DNA of 64,000 nt from Kofleriaceae bacterium (lineage in GTDB: Bacteria; Myxococcota_A; Polyangia; Haliangiales; Haliangiaceae): assembly GCA_018057825.1 (NCBI GenBank), contig JAGPCY010000019.1:110068-174067 (forward strand), written 5' to 3'. The notes beneath the pieces are model-generated. The model did no database searches. It was not told where the DNA came from and saw only the letters and a list, made by a program, of their open reading frames with translations. This document shows positions 1 to 8,907 of this stretch, piece after piece. Positions within the stretch are counted from its first letter, which is position 1. Each line of letters begins with the position of its first letter. The position numbers were made by a program, and so were the translations under genes.

Positions 1-1380
1 GCCCGCGGCCGCGAGCTCGAGGCCGTGCCCTACGCCAGCACCGCCGCGCTGCCCGACGATGGCGCCGCGGCGTGCGCGCCGTCGCCCGGATGGGCCATGT
101 GTCGGACGATCGATCTCGATCGCGACGGGCGGCTCGATCGGGTCGGCTTCGTCGCCGATCGCGACAACCTCGCGATCGAGCTGGGCCGCGCGGCCGGGCC
201 GTCGGTGGCGGTGACGATCGATACGCTCGACGTGATCACCGACGTCGCGGTCGGCGACTTCGACGGCGATGGCTACGGCGACATCGGCTTCGCGACCCGC
301 TCCGTCGATGGCGCGGGCACCGAGTCGGCGGCGGTGGTCTATGGCGCACCGCAGCCGAGCGGCTTCACCCGCGCGCCGGTCCTGACCGCGGATCGGGTGC
401 GCGGGGTCGCGGCGGCCGATCTCGACGCCCCGCCCGACGGCCTCGCCGACCTGGCGATCGATCGCGTCGACGGCGCCACCGCCGGGGTCGCGCTCTACCT
501 GGGCGACGCCGCGCGCGATCTGTCGGCGCCGTTCCGCCTCGATGGCAGCCGCGCCGACCTCGACGTGCCGTACGCGGTGGTGGCGGGCGAGTTCGTCGGC
601 GGCGTCGGCTCCGGCATCGACGTCATGGCCTACGCGCGCAACCCGGCCGAGCCCGATCGCGCGTACCTGTGGTGGCTGCGCGGGGTCGGCGCGGCCCAGC
701 TCGAGCTGGGCGCGGTCGATCCGGTCGACGTGACCGACCTCGCCTTCGTCGACAACCAGTGGCGGGTCGCCGACCTGGTCACCGACGACACCACCGGCAA
801 CGGGCCCGACGAGGTGATCGGCCTGTCGCCGCGCGCCCCCGACTGCGCCGGCCCGGCCTTGACCGCGGCGGTGCCGAGCGCGCGCTTCACGCCAGGGCCG
901 CTCTTGCGCAGCGCGTGCCTGGGCCTCGATGAGCCGGGCTGGTCGCCAGCGCTGATCGGGCTGGTCGAGGGCGTGGCCGGGCCGCGCGCGGTCGCCCTGG
1001 CGCAGCGGGCTGAGACCTGGTGGCTGGGCGAGGCCACCCGGCTCGACGACGCCACCATGACCGGGCGGCTGGGCGGCGCGACGGTGGCGTTGCCCGACGG
1101 CTGCCGCGATCCGCAGCTCTGGGCTCAGACGCCGGAGGCCGGGACCTTCGTGTCGTGGTTGTGCGATCGGCCCGACGGCAGCGAGGTGCTGGCGCTGCGC
1201 GCGACGGCGACCGGCGCCGCGACGCCGACGGCGATCGCCACCGTGCCGCCGGGCGCGGCCCACCTGACCGGCGACTGGAACGGCGACGGCCTGACCGACG
1301 TCGTGATTCGCCAGGGCCGCGCGTTGACCGTCCTCTTGCAGTGCTCGACCGACATGGTGGGCACGACGCCGGGTTGCTGA
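1..1380 (+). CDS. FG-GAP/VCBS repeat protein, C-terminal part
   Basis: The reading frame is open to the left edge, so the N-terminus lies outside the window; 459 residues are visible. Asp/Gly-rich calcium-loop-like stretches recur, for example DRDGRLDRVGF near residue 40, DFDGDGYGDIGF near 85 and DWNGDGLTDVVI near 426. These are typical of FG-GAP/VCBS beta-propeller repeats of secreted or surface proteins. No membrane segment is visible in this part. The next gene starts 2 bases after the stop, so the two are probably co-transcribed. The exact role is unknown; a cell-surface propeller is the best description. Confidence 0.7.
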   Translation, partial: ARGRELEAVPYASTAALPDDGAAACAPSPGWAMCRTIDLDRDGRLDRVGFVADRDNLAIELGRAAGPSVAVTIDTLDVITDVAVGDFDGDGYGDIGFATRSVDGAGTESAAVVYGAPQPSGFTRAPVLTADRVRGVAAADLDAPPDGLADLAIDRVDGATAGVALYLGDAARDLSAPFRLDGSRADLDVPYAVVAGEFVGGVGSGIDVMAYARNPAEPDRAYLWWLRGVGAAQLELGAVDPVDVTDLAFVDNQWRVADLVTDDTTGNGPDEVIGLSPRAPDCAGPALTAAVPSARFTPGPLLRSACLGLDEPGWSPALIGLVEGVAGPRAVALAQRAETWWLGEATRLDDATMTGRLGGATVALPDGCRDPQLWAQTPEAGTFVSWLCDRPDGSEVLALRATATGAATPTAIATVPPGAAHLTGDWNGDGLTDVVIRQGRALTVLLQCSTDMVGTTPGC

Positions 1381-1382
1381 GC

Positions 1383-2594
1383 GTGCGCGCGGCGACCTTG
1401 GCGCTCTTGGCGCTCTTGGTTTCGACCGGCGCGGCGGTGGCGCAACCCTCGACGACGCCCGCGCCGACGCCCGCGCGCGCGGTGAGCGCAGCCGATCGCG
1501 CCGCGGCCGAGGACGCGTTCCGGGTCGGCGCCCAGGCGTTCCGCGCCAACCTGTTCGCGGTCGCCGCCGACTCCTTCGAGGAGGCCCAGGCGCGCGACCC
1601 GCGGCCCGAGACCGCGTTCTCGCTGGGCCAGGCCAACCGGCTGGCGTACTTCGGCGATCGCGCGGCCTGGCGCGTGCAACGCGCGGTGCAGATGTATCAG
1701 TGGTACCTGAGCCAGCTCCCGTCGGGACCGCGGGCCCGCGACGCCAGCGATCACCTGGGAGTGCTCGAGCCGCTCCTGGCCGAGCTGCGGCGCCGCGGCG
1801 AGCTGGTGCCGTTCCAGCCGGTGGTCCGCACCCAGCTCGTGGTCGGCGCCGAGGTCGAACAGGCCGAGGTCACGATCGATGGCGCCAAGGTCGGGCTGTG
1901 GCAGCCGACCGAGGTCGCCCCCGGTCCCCACCAGATCGTCGTCGACGCGCCCGGCTACGAGATCGCGACTCGACGGGTGGTGATCGCGGCGGGCGCCTTC
2001 GTCCCGGTCGACGTGCCGCTGGTGGCCAAGCCCGGTCGGCTGCGGGTGCGCGCCGAGGCCGGGGCCCGCCTCTACATCGACGGCCGCGCCGCCGGCGCGG
2101 TCGGTGGCGCCCCGCGGCGGATCACGCCCGGCGAGCACTTCGTGAGCGTGACCCGGCGCGGCCGCACGTCGTGGAGCGGCGTGGTCGAGATCGCGCGCGA
2201 TCAGGAGCTGGCCCTCGACGTCGAGCTGGCCCCGACCGGACAGCGCCGGGTGGCGCACTGGGTGCTCGGCTCGGCGGCCGCGCTGGCCGTGACCGCGGGC
2301 GGCGTCGAGCTCTGGGCGTGGTCGGCGCGGCGCGACGCCGAGGAGATCGATCAGGCGCGGCGCGATCTGACGGCGACCCCGGCCGATCTGGCGCGCTACA
2401 ACCGCCTGGTCGACGACGCACAGACGCGGCGCGCGGTGGCGGTCGGCCTGGGCGCCGGGGCGCTGGCGATCGGCGCCCTGGGCGCGGGGATGTGGCTCTT
2501 CGATCACGAGCCGCCCGGGACGACCTCACGCCTCGAGCTGACGCCGGTCATCGGCAAGGACGGGAGCGGCGCGATGCTCCGCGGCGCGTTCTGA
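1383..2594 (+). CDS. TPR/PEGA-domain membrane protein
   Basis: A 403-residue protein. The GTG at 1383 is chosen because it gives an immediate signal peptide (ALLALLVSTGAAVAQ) directly after the preceding stop. Residues about 30-130 are helical and TPR-like, including the FRVGAQAFRANLFAVAADSFEEAQ stretch region. Residues about 150-290 hold two beta-sheet PEGA-type repeats with the VTIDGAKVG and LYIDGRAAG turns. Two hydrophobic segments follow, near residues 298-315 and 348-368, separated by a charged stretch. The layout resembles the shorter TPR protein at 47565-48290. Such proteins are common and uncharacterised in myxobacteria; a periplasmic, envelope-associated scaffold is the likely role. 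Confidence 0.7.
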   Translation: MRAATLALLALLVSTGAAVAQPSTTPAPTPARAVSAADRAAAEDAFRVGAQAFRANLFAVAADSFEEAQARDPRPETAFSLGQANRLAYFGDRAAWRVQRAVQMYQWYLSQLPSGPRARDASDHLGVLEPLLAELRRRGELVPFQPVVRTQLVVGAEVEQAEVTIDGAKVGLWQPTEVAPGPHQIVVDAPGYEIATRRVVIAAGAFVPVDVPLVAKPGRLRVRAEAGARLYIDGRAAGAVGGAPRRITPGEHFVSVTRRGRTSWSGVVEIARDQELALDVELAPTGQRRVAHWVLGSAAALAVTAGGVELWAWSARRDAEEIDQARRDLTATPADLARYNRLVDDAQTRRAVAVGLGAGALAIGALGAGMWLFDHEPPGTTSRLELTPVIGKDGSGAMLRGAF

Positions 2595-2619
2595 GCGCGA
2601 CCGCCGGACGCGGCGCGCG

Positions 2620-3501
2620 CTACGGCGCGGCGCGCGCGACGACCCGGTCCTGGCTCGACACGACGACGCCGGCCGGGGTCTCGAGGGTGATCGCGAAGCC
2701 GGCGACCGCGCCGATCGGCAGCCGCGGCTCGATCGTGATGACCTGCTCGCCGACGGCGCTGACGTCGAAGCGACCGCCGTCGACCGGGAAGCGCTCGTCG
2801 CGAGTGCGATCGACGATCCACACTTGGTAGCGCGCGACGGCGGGATCGTTGACGGCCAGGCCGGTCAGGCGCGCCTGCCCGCGCTGCCCGGTCGGGCTCC
2901 ACACGACCTCGCCCGCGACCCCAGCGCCGGCGGCGTCGCCGCCCGGTCGCCAGCGCAGGGTGACCAGCTCCGACGCGGACGCGCCGGCGAAGGGCGCGGG
3001 ACCGGCGACGCTCGGCGCGGTCGGGGGCGAGGCGGCTGGCCCGACGCCAGCGGGGCCACGGGTCAAGGCGACCGCGGCGACCGCCGCCGCCGCCAGCCAG
3101 CCCGAGGCCGCCAGGCCCCAGACCAGGCGGTTGCGACCCGCGCCGCCGCGCGGCGGGCGCGGCGCAGCCATCGAGCGGGTCGCGCGCGGGGCCGGCGCCG
3201 GAAGATCGGCCGCGACCGACGGCACCGACGGAGCGGTCGACAGCGCGCTGGTCGGCGGCGCGGCGACGGCGCGGGACCCCGGGGCGGCGGCGAGGAGCTT
3301 GGCGGCCAGCTCCGCCGGCAGCGGCTCGCGCGGGACCGCGGCGACCGCGACCGCGGCGGCCGCGAGGTCGAAGCTGTCGACGTCGGCGGCGCCCAGGCGC
3401 GCCAGCTCGGCGGTGGCCTCGGGGTCGAGGCCCTCGGTGGCGCGCTGCACTAGCAGCTCGTGGGCGCGCATGGTCTCGAGGTCAGTCAACGAGCGCTTCA
3501 T
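2620..3501 (-). CDS. RskA-like anti-sigma factor
   Basis: A 293-residue protein that starts at the ATG at 3501, 4 bases after the sigma factor stop. The N-terminal half (residues 1-110) is helical and would hold the sigma-binding domain. A single membrane segment (LVWGLAASGWLAAAAVAAVAL) lies near residues 150-170. The C-terminal 120 residues match the extracytoplasmic anti-sigma-K domain pattern: a YQVWIVD strand, GRFDVS, and GFAITLE near the end. It should hold the ECF sigma factor at the membrane and release it after regulated proteolysis. This follows the RskA model and has not been shown here. It converges on the TPR/PEGA gene with a 25-bp gap. Confidence 0.85.
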   Translation of the reverse strand: MKRSLTDLETMRAHELLVQRATEGLDPEATAELARLGAADVDSFDLAAAAVAVAAVPREPLPAELAAKLLAAAPGSRAVAAPPTSALSTAPSVPSVAADLPAPAPRATRSMAAPRPPRGGAGRNRLVWGLAASGWLAAAAVAAVALTRGPAGVGPAASPPTAPSVAGPAPFAGASASELVTLRWRPGGDAAGAGVAGEVVWSPTGQRGQARLTGLAVNDPAVARYQVWIVDRTRDERFPVDGGRFDVSAVGEQVITIEPRLPIGAVAGFAITLETPAGVVVSSQDRVVARAAP

Positions 3502-3505
3502 GACG

Positions 3506-4066
3506 TCACCGGACCTCGCCGTGATGACCGAGGAGCGCGGCGCGGATCGCCAGCAGTCCCCGCCGGAGGTGGGCCTTGACGGTGCCCAGGGGCATGCCCG
3601 TCTGGCTGGCGATCTCGCCGTGGGACAGGCCTTCGCAGGTCGACAGCACCAGCACCTGGCGCTGCTCGGGGCGGAGCTGGGCCAGGGCGCGCGACGCTTG
3701 GGCGGCCTCGGCCGCGACCTCGGGCCCGCTGCCACCGTCGGCCACCGCCGGCCACTGGTCGACCGACTCGGCGGCGGGGTGGCGGCTGCGGCTGCGGCGC
3801 CGGTCGATCAGGCGGCGCCGCGCGATCATCGCCACGAACGTGACCTCGGCGGCGACCGCGGGATCGAACCGGGCGGCGCTCTTCCAGAGATCGAGGAAGA
3901 TCTCCTGGACCGCGTCGTCGGCGTCGGCCGGATCGAAGCGGCGCGCCAGCGACCACACCAGGCTGCCGTACCGCTCGATCACGTCCTTGACCGCGGCGCG
4001 ATCGCCGGCGGCCACCCGCGCGAGGAGCGCGGGCGCGGGCGGGTCGGCGTCGGGCTGGGCCACCAT
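3506..4066 (-). CDS. ECF-family RNA polymerase sigma factor (SigK-like)
   Basis: A 186-residue protein, normal for an ECF sigma factor. Region 2 spans about residues 8-90, with DADDAVQEIFLDLWKSA as the core-binding/-10 helix. Region 4 spans about 115-180, with a helix-turn-helix of the type LSHGEIASQTGMPLGTVKAH. The frame stays open upstream to 4327, but the ATG at 4066 matches the family start. A TACAGT -10-like box lies at 4083-4078, 11 bases ahead of it. The gene is followed by the anti-sigma gene, and a fasciclin lipoprotein is transcribed divergently. This is the SigK-RskA-FAS1 arrangement, so the fasciclin gene is a likely target. Confidence 0.9.
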   Translation of the reverse strand: MVAQPDADPPAPALLARVAAGDRAAVKDVIERYGSLVWSLARRFDPADADDAVQEIFLDLWKSAARFDPAVAAEVTFVAMIARRRLIDRRRSRSRHPAAESVDQWPAVADGGSGPEVAAEAAQASRALAQLRPEQRQVLVLSTCEGLSHGEIASQTGMPLGTVKAHLRRGLLAIRAALLGHHGEVR

Positions 4067-4441
4067 CGGACCGGCCGACTGTACCCGCAAAGGCGCCGCC
4101 GGGCCGAACCCGAACCGGGGGGCGGCGGAGGGCGCGACCGCGCGGATGACGTCGAGGCTGGCGGTGGCGGGAATCGTGACCTCCACCGATGGCTTCGCTG
4201 GCTGAGCGCGCTTGGATGCAGCGCGCCGGCGCGCCGTGGTCGATCGCGTGCGAGCGAGCCCGATCCGCGATCGATCGTGGACGATCCGCGGTCGATCTGC
4301 GCGATCGCGACGATCGCGTGCATCCAACCGGCGAGGTGCGGCGAAGTCCGCGGTGAACGTTTCGAATGATTTTCTTGCTCCTCTCTGCGGGCCACGGCCC
4401 CGGGGGCACGGAGCCAGCTCTAACCCACCGAGGACCTACCG
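4067..4441. other. Intergenic region with a flanking 9-bp inverted repeat
   Basis: A 375-bp gap between the divergent sigma factor and fasciclin genes. TTGGATGCA at 4212-4220 and its exact complement TGCATCCAA at 4319-4327 bracket a stretch dense in CGATC/GATCG words (4240-4316), which could fold into a long imperfect hairpin. The only AT-richer segment, 4361-4377 (TTCGAATGATTTTCTTG), sits 65-80 bp before the fasciclin start and is the best place for its promoter. The sigma frame is also open through this region, but its composition there (Arg-rich, no motif) does not look like protein. Confidence 0.5.
4078..4083 (-). promoter_or_regulatory. -10-like box of the sigma/anti-sigma operon
   Basis: TACAGT on the minus strand, 11 bases before the ATG at 4066. 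The predicted leader is about 4-5 bases long. No clear -35 partner is visible. Confidence 0.35.
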
Positions 4442-5440
4442 ATGAACACGCTCACCTTGTCTCGCTTCGCCACCACCGCCGCCCTCGCTGTCACCCTCGT
4501 CGCGTGCGGCGACGACGGCGGCGACCTCAGCCCCGACGCGCCGGCCGGTCCGGTGTCGATCGTCGCCACCGCGCAGTCGACGCCGGAGCTGTCGACCCTG
4601 GTCGCCGCGGTGCAGTTCGCCAGCAACGACGGCGACCTGCTGAACCTGCTGTCGAGCCCCGGCACGCTCACCGTGTTCGCGCCGACCAACGCGGCCTTCG
4701 ACGCCCTGGCGGTCGAGCTGACCGGCGTGCCGGGCACGACCGGCGCGGCGCTCCTCACCGAGGCAAATAAGCCGCTCCTGCGCGCCGTGCTCCAGTATCA
4801 CGTGCTGACGTCGGAGGTCGCCTCGTCGGCGATCCCGTTCGGGCTGCCGATCACCAGCGCGGAGGGCAGCGTCTTCAAGATCGACACCGGCACCCCGCCG
4901 GTCATCACCGACGGCCGCAACCGCACCGCCCGCATCACCGCCACCGACATCGACGCGTCGAACGGCGTCGTGCACCTGATCGACAAGGTCATCCTGCCGG
5001 CCGACAAGAACGTCGTGCAGACGGCCCAGGCCCTGGCCGCAGCGAACCCGGCCGAGTTCACGATCCTCGTCGAGGCGGTGGTCGCGGCCGATCTGGCCGG
5101 GACGCTGAGCGGCGCCGGCCCGTTCACGGTGTTCGCGCCGACCGACGCCGCGTTCGCCGCGCTCCTCACCGAGCTCGGCGTGACCAAGGCCCAGCTCCTG
5201 GCCAACACCGCGCTCCTGACCCAGGTGCTGACCTACCACGTCGTCCCGGGCCGGGTGTTCAAGGCCGCGGTGCCGGTGGGCGCGGCGATCGCCACCGTCG
5301 AGACGGGCACGTTCACCGTCAACGCCAGCCTGCAGATCACCGACGAGCGCGGCCGCACCGCGCGGATCGTCGGCACCGACACCCTGACCTCGAACGGCGT
5401 CATCCACGTCCTCGACCGGGTCATCCTGCCGGCGCCGTGA
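4442..5440 (+). CDS. Lipoprotein with two fasciclin (FAS1) domains
   Basis: A 332-residue protein. The signal peptide ends in the lipobox VTLVAC with Cys22, so it should be lipid-anchored. Two FAS1 domains follow, about residues 40-185 and 190-332. Each has the H1 motif (TVFAPTNAAF and TVFAPTDAAF), a central YHV (LQYHVLTS and LTYHVVPG) and a closing VHLIDKVILP or IHVLDRVILP strand. FAS1 domains mediate adhesion or matrix contacts. A GAGG Shine-Dalgarno sequence lies about 10 bases before the ATG. It diverges from an ECF sigma/RskA-like pair and is a probable target of that sigma factor, by analogy with mycobacterial mpt70/mpt83. Confidence 0.92.
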   Translation: MNTLTLSRFATTAALAVTLVACGDDGGDLSPDAPAGPVSIVATAQSTPELSTLVAAVQFASNDGDLLNLLSSPGTLTVFAPTNAAFDALAVELTGVPGTTGAALLTEANKPLLRAVLQYHVLTSEVASSAIPFGLPITSAEGSVFKIDTGTPPVITDGRNRTARITATDIDASNGVVHLIDKVILPADKNVVQTAQALAAANPAEFTILVEAVVAADLAGTLSGAGPFTVFAPTDAAFAALLTELGVTKAQLLANTALLTQVLTYHVVPGRVFKAAVPVGAAIATVETGTFTVNASLQITDERGRTARIVGTDTLTSNGVIHVLDRVILPAP

Positions 5441-5484
5441 CGAGGTCGCGGCCGCGCCGGTTCGCGGCGAGCCTCGACTTGTCC

Positions 5485-5490
5485 TACCGT
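5485..5490 (+). promoter_or_regulatory. -10 box of a leaderless promoter
   Basis: TACCGT, exactly six bases before the ATG at 5497. Transcription would start at or next to that ATG. Confidence 0.55.
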
Positions 5491-5496
5491 CGGGCG

Positions 5497-6186
5497 ATGG
5501 TGAGCCCGATCGATCGAGCGACCGCGGTGACGATCTCGAGCGAGGCGGGTCCGATCGCCGCGCGTCACTGGACGACCGAGACGTGCCACACGCTGTTCGT
5601 CCTCGGTCACGGCGCGGGCGCGGGCATGCACCATCCGTTCATGGTCGCGATCGCGGCCGCGCTGGTCGAACGCGGCGTGGCGACCTTGCGGTGGGAGATG
5701 CCGGCCTTCACCGCCGGACGGCGGCTGGCGGATCGGCCGGCGGTGGTGCGGCCCCTGGCGCGCGCGGCCTGCGCCTTCGCCCCGACCCTCGGCCCCGGCC
5801 TGCGCCTCATCGCGGGCGGCAAGTCGATGGGCGGGCGGATGACCTCCGAGGCCCAGGCGGCCGCGCCGATCCCGGGCCTCGCAGGGCTGGCGTTCCTCGG
5901 CTTCCCGCTCCACCCGGCCGGCGCGCCGGCGGTGACGCGCGCCGCCCACCTCGACGACGTCGCCGTCCCGATGCTGTTCGTCAGCGGCGACCGCGACGCC
6001 CTGGCGGAGCCCGGGCTCCTGGCCGGCGTGATCGCGCGGCTCGGGGCGCGCGCCACCCTGCGGACGATCCCCGGGGCCAACCACGGCCTCGAGGTCGGCC
6101 GGCGGGCCGGGCTCGATCCGATCGCGATCGCGGCGGGCGAGATCGCCACCTGGGCCGGCGCGCTCCCGGCCCCGCCGGTTCCTTGA
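5497..6186 (+). CDS. Alpha/beta hydrolase (TEX30/KANSL3-like)
   Basis: A 229-residue protein. A GTG at 5437 would overlap the previous stop, but the ATG at 5497 is preferred because it starts the domain and has a -10 box six bases upstream. FVLGHGAGAGMHHPFM is the oxyanion-loop region. GGKSMGGRM carries the probable nucleophile Ser110. SGDRDALAEP carries an acidic residue, and GANHGLEV gives the probable catalytic His196. The family is a set of small dienelactone-hydrolase-like enzymes with unknown substrates. The fold is clear; the substrate is not. Confidence 0.85.
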   Translation: MVSPIDRATAVTISSEAGPIAARHWTTETCHTLFVLGHGAGAGMHHPFMVAIAAALVERGVATLRWEMPAFTAGRRLADRPAVVRPLARAACAFAPTLGPGLRLIAGGKSMGGRMTSEAQAAAPIPGLAGLAFLGFPLHPAGAPAVTRAAHLDDVAVPMLFVSGDRDALAEPGLLAGVIARLGARATLRTIPGANHGLEVGRRAGLDPIAIAAGEIATWAGALPAPPVP

Positions 6187-6212
6187 CACGCCCGATCGGG
6201 CCGGCGAATCAT
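6183..6212 (+). promoter_or_regulatory. Promoter with perfect -35 and leaderless spacing
   Basis: A consensus TTGACA lies at 6183-6188, overlapping the stop codon region of the hydrolase. AATCAT follows at 6207-6212 with an 18-bp spacer, and the GTG start at 6219 comes six bases later. This is one of the few leaderless promoters in the window with a visible -35 box. Confidence 0.65.
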
Positions 6213-6218
6213 CGCGCG

Positions 6219-7043
6219 GTGTGGTCGAGCTACTCGCCCCGCCAGGCCGCGTCGCTGCTCGGGTTGCCCGAGTCGACGGTGCGCGGCCTCGCGCGGGCAG
6301 GGCTGATCAGCGGGCCGGCCGAACCGCCGCTGGCGCTGGGCTTCCGCGAGCTGGCCGCGCTGCGGGCGATCAAGGCCCTGCTCGACGCGGGCCTGACCCT
6401 GGCCCGGGTCCGGCGCGATCTGCGGACGCTGCGCCAGCGCCTCGGCCCGACCGCGTCGCTGGCCGAGCTGCCCCTCGAGGTCCAGGACGGCCGGGTCGCG
6501 GTCCGCGGTGAGCCGGCGCCGGTCAGCGGCCAGCTCTCGCTGCCGTTCGCGCCGCGCGTCGCCGCGCCCAACCCGGCCGGCGAGCTGCGCGATCTGCCGA
6601 GCCGTGGACCGATCGCCCCCGAGCCGGCGCCCGCGCTGACCGGCGACGACTGGTTCGAGCGCGCGATCGCCCTCGAGGAGCACGACGTCGAGGCCGCGAT
6701 CGACGCCTACCGGCGCGCGATCCGCCTGCGCCCCGATCACGTCGAGGCGCTGATCAACCTGGGCCGCCTGCACGCCGAGGCCGGTCAGGCCGACGCCGCC
6801 AACGACTGCTTCGCCCAGGCCCTGGCCCTCGACCCGGCCGACGCCACCGCGCTGTACAACCTGGGCGTCGTGGCCCAGGACAGCGGCCGCGAGGCCGACG
6901 CGATCATCTACTACACGCGGGCCCTCGAGCTCGACGCCGGCCTGGCCGAGGCCCACTACAACCTGGCCACGCTGTTCGATCAGAGCGGCGACGCGCGCTC
7001 GGCGATCCGCCACATCAACGAGTACCGCAAGCTCACGCGATAG
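6219..7043 (+). CDS. MerR-type helix-turn-helix protein with TPR repeats
   Basis: A 274-residue protein. The GTG at 6219 is set by the promoter geometry and by the domain start ([20 protein letters not shown]). Residues 1-75 form a MerR-like winged helix that would read DNA. A linker of about 60 residues follows. Residues about 145-270 hold three to four TPR units, with repeats such as [18 protein letters not shown] and [18 protein letters not shown]. The TPR part should bind another protein. This combination recurs in myxobacteria and related groups, but its target is unknown. The gene stops just before a polypurine repeat. Confidence 0.8.
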   Translation: MWSSYSPRQAASLLGLPESTVRGLARAGLISGPAEPPLALGFRELAALRAIKALLDAGLTLARVRRDLRTLRQRLGPTASLAELPLEVQDGRVAVRGEPAPVSGQLSLPFAPRVAAPNPAGELRDLPSRGPIAPEPAPALTGDDWFERAIALEEHDVEAAIDAYRRAIRLRPDHVEALINLGRLHAEAGQADAANDCFAQALALDPADATALYNLGVVAQDSGREADAIIYYTRALELDAGLAEAHYNLATLFDQSGDARSAIRHINEYRKLTR

Positions 7044-7281
<238 letters not shown>

Positions 7282-7354
7282 GTGCGCCGCGATCACAACA
7301 GGATCGCAACATCCGGGCAGGCCCAGGCGGCGTACCAAGGACGCGAGGAGTCCC

Positions 7355-7648
7355 ATGTCTCGCATCCACGCCTTGATCGCCTCGCTCATGTCGCTCGCGC
7401 TGACCGCGGCCTGCGGCAGCACCACCGCCCCGGCGGCCGACGCCGGCGCTGACGCCGCGGTCGACGCCGCGGTCGACGCCGCGGTCGACGCCACCCCGGC
7501 CGGCCCGTCGCGGGCCGCGCTCACCGCGGGCGGCCGGCTCGCCGGCGGCAGCCTGGTGGTCGACGTCGCGATCGCTCCGCCGCCGGCCGCCGCGCCGCTG
7601 ACTGGCGGCGCCGTGGTCGTCACCCCCGCTCACCCCATCGCTCGCTGA
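7355..7648 (+). CDS. Small Ala/Asp-repeat lipoprotein
   Basis: A 97-residue protein with a GAGGAG ribosome-binding site 4 bases before the ATG. The signal peptide ends at the lipobox LTAAC (Cys20). An [12 protein letters not shown] spacer encoded by a 12-bp tandem repeat (about 7447-7495) follows, then a short hydrophobic tail. No domain is recognisable. It is 10 bases upstream of a secreted protein gene and probably co-transcribed with it. The function is unknown. Confidence 0.6.
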   Translation: MSRIHALIASLMSLALTAACGSTTAPAADAGADAAVDAAVDAAVDATPAGPSRAALTAGGRLAGGSLVVDVAIAPPPAAAPLTGGAVVVTPAHPIAR

Positions 7649-7658
7649 AAGGAATCCC

Positions 7659-8900
7659 ATGCGCACGTCTTCGTCCTTGTCCCTCGCGGTCGCCGCCGCG
7701 GCGCTCGCCGTCGCCGGCTCCGCCCACGCCGTCCCCGAAACCCTCGGCTTGTCGGCCCGCATCGTCGACGGTGGCACCCCGGTCACCGGACCGCAGACCA
7801 TCGTCGTTCGCATCCACGATCAAGCCAGCGGCGGCACCCCGGTGTGGACCGAGTCGGTGACCGCGACCGCGGCCGACGGCCTGGTCCACCTGACACTCGG
7901 CGCCACCAGCCCGCTGACCGACGCGGTGATCGACGGTGGTCCGCTGTGGGTCGAGCTCCAGGTCGGCAGCACGGTCTTGGCCCCGCGCCTGGCGGTGACC
8001 AGCGCGCCGTACGCGCTGCGCGCCGGGGTCGCCGAGGACGCCGAGCGCCTGGCCGGCCAGCCGGCCACCGCGTTCGCCGCGGCCGCCCACGGTCACGCCG
8101 GCACCTACCTGCCGGTCGGCGCGGCGCTGGCCTGCACCGGCACCGCCAAGGTGATCGGCCTCGACGGCGCGACCGGCTCGGTGGTGTGTGGACCGGATGC
8201 CGTGGGCCCGAGCTACACCGCGGGGCTCGGGCTGACGATGCCGACCGCCACCAGCTTCGCGGTCAACTTCGGGACCAGCGGCACCGCGACCGCGGTGGCG
8301 CGGGCCGACCACAACCACGCCGGCGTCTACCTGCCCGTGGGCACGACCCTGGCGTGCCCGGCCGGGCAATACGCCACCGGCCTCCAGCCGAGCGGCAGCG
8401 TGAGCTGCGCGGCCGCGCCCGCCGCCGACATCACCGACGTCACCGCCGGCGCCGGGTTGACCGGCGGTGGCTCGTCGGGCGCGGTCGCGCTGGCGGTGGC
8501 CTTCGGCGCCTCGGGCACCGCGACCACGGTCGCGCGCTCGGACCACAGCCACCCGGCGACCTGTCCGGTCGGGTACACGACCCACGCCGCGGCCGGCGCG
8601 ACCTCGTCGCTGTGCTCGAAGCGCGTGGCCGCGCCCAACATCACCTGGAACAACGCGGCGACCGCTTGCTACGCCAACCACAACGGCGGCCACCTGTGCA
8701 GCTACAACGAGCTGCGCATCGCCGCGACGGTGTCGCCGACGCAGGTGCTGAGCGTCGGGTTCTGGATGGGCGACCGGGTCGCCGACGACTGGGTCCTGCG
8801 GGTCAACGGCAGCGACGCCAACAACTTCGACGAGGCGATCGAGATCGTCGCGACCCCGGTGGTCACCGGCGGCTACTACTGCTGCCAGCGCGCGCAGTGA
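7659..8900 (+). CDS. Secreted protein with tail-fibre-like repeats
   Basis: A 413-residue protein with an AAGGA ribosome-binding site and a clean signal peptide ending at AHA. Residues about 25-125 form a beta-rich domain with the APRLAVTSAPYALRA motif seen in many myxobacterial exported proteins. Three DHNHAG/HGHAGTYLPVG-type segments follow, resembling phage tail-fibre or collagen-like linkers. The C-terminal 110 residues carry paired cysteines and ATACYANHNGGHLCSYNEL, which looks faintly lectin-like. It is probably a surface or secreted binding protein. No enzymatic motif is seen. Confidence 0.7.
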   Translation: MRTSSSLSLAVAAAALAVAGSAHAVPETLGLSARIVDGGTPVTGPQTIVVRIHDQASGGTPVWTESVTATAADGLVHLTLGATSPLTDAVIDGGPLWVELQVGSTVLAPRLAVTSAPYALRAGVAEDAERLAGQPATAFAAAAHGHAGTYLPVGAALACTGTAKVIGLDGATGSVVCGPDAVGPSYTAGLGLTMPTATSFAVNFGTSGTATAVARADHNHAGVYLPVGTTLACPAGQYATGLQPSGSVSCAAAPAADITDVTAGAGLTGGGSSGAVALAVAFGASGTATTVARSDHSHPATCPVGYTTHAAAGATSSLCSKRVAAPNITWNNAATACYANHNGGHLCSYNELRIAATVSPTQVLSVGFWMGDRVADDWVLRVNGSDANNFDEAIEIVATPVVTGGYYCCQRAQ

Positions 8901-8907
8901 TCCGGCC

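Noticed and set aside
4067..4327. An N-terminal extension of the ECF sigma factor up to a TTG at 4327
   Set aside because: The added residues are Arg-rich without motif, and the ATG at 4066 gives a normal family length and has a -10-like box upstream.
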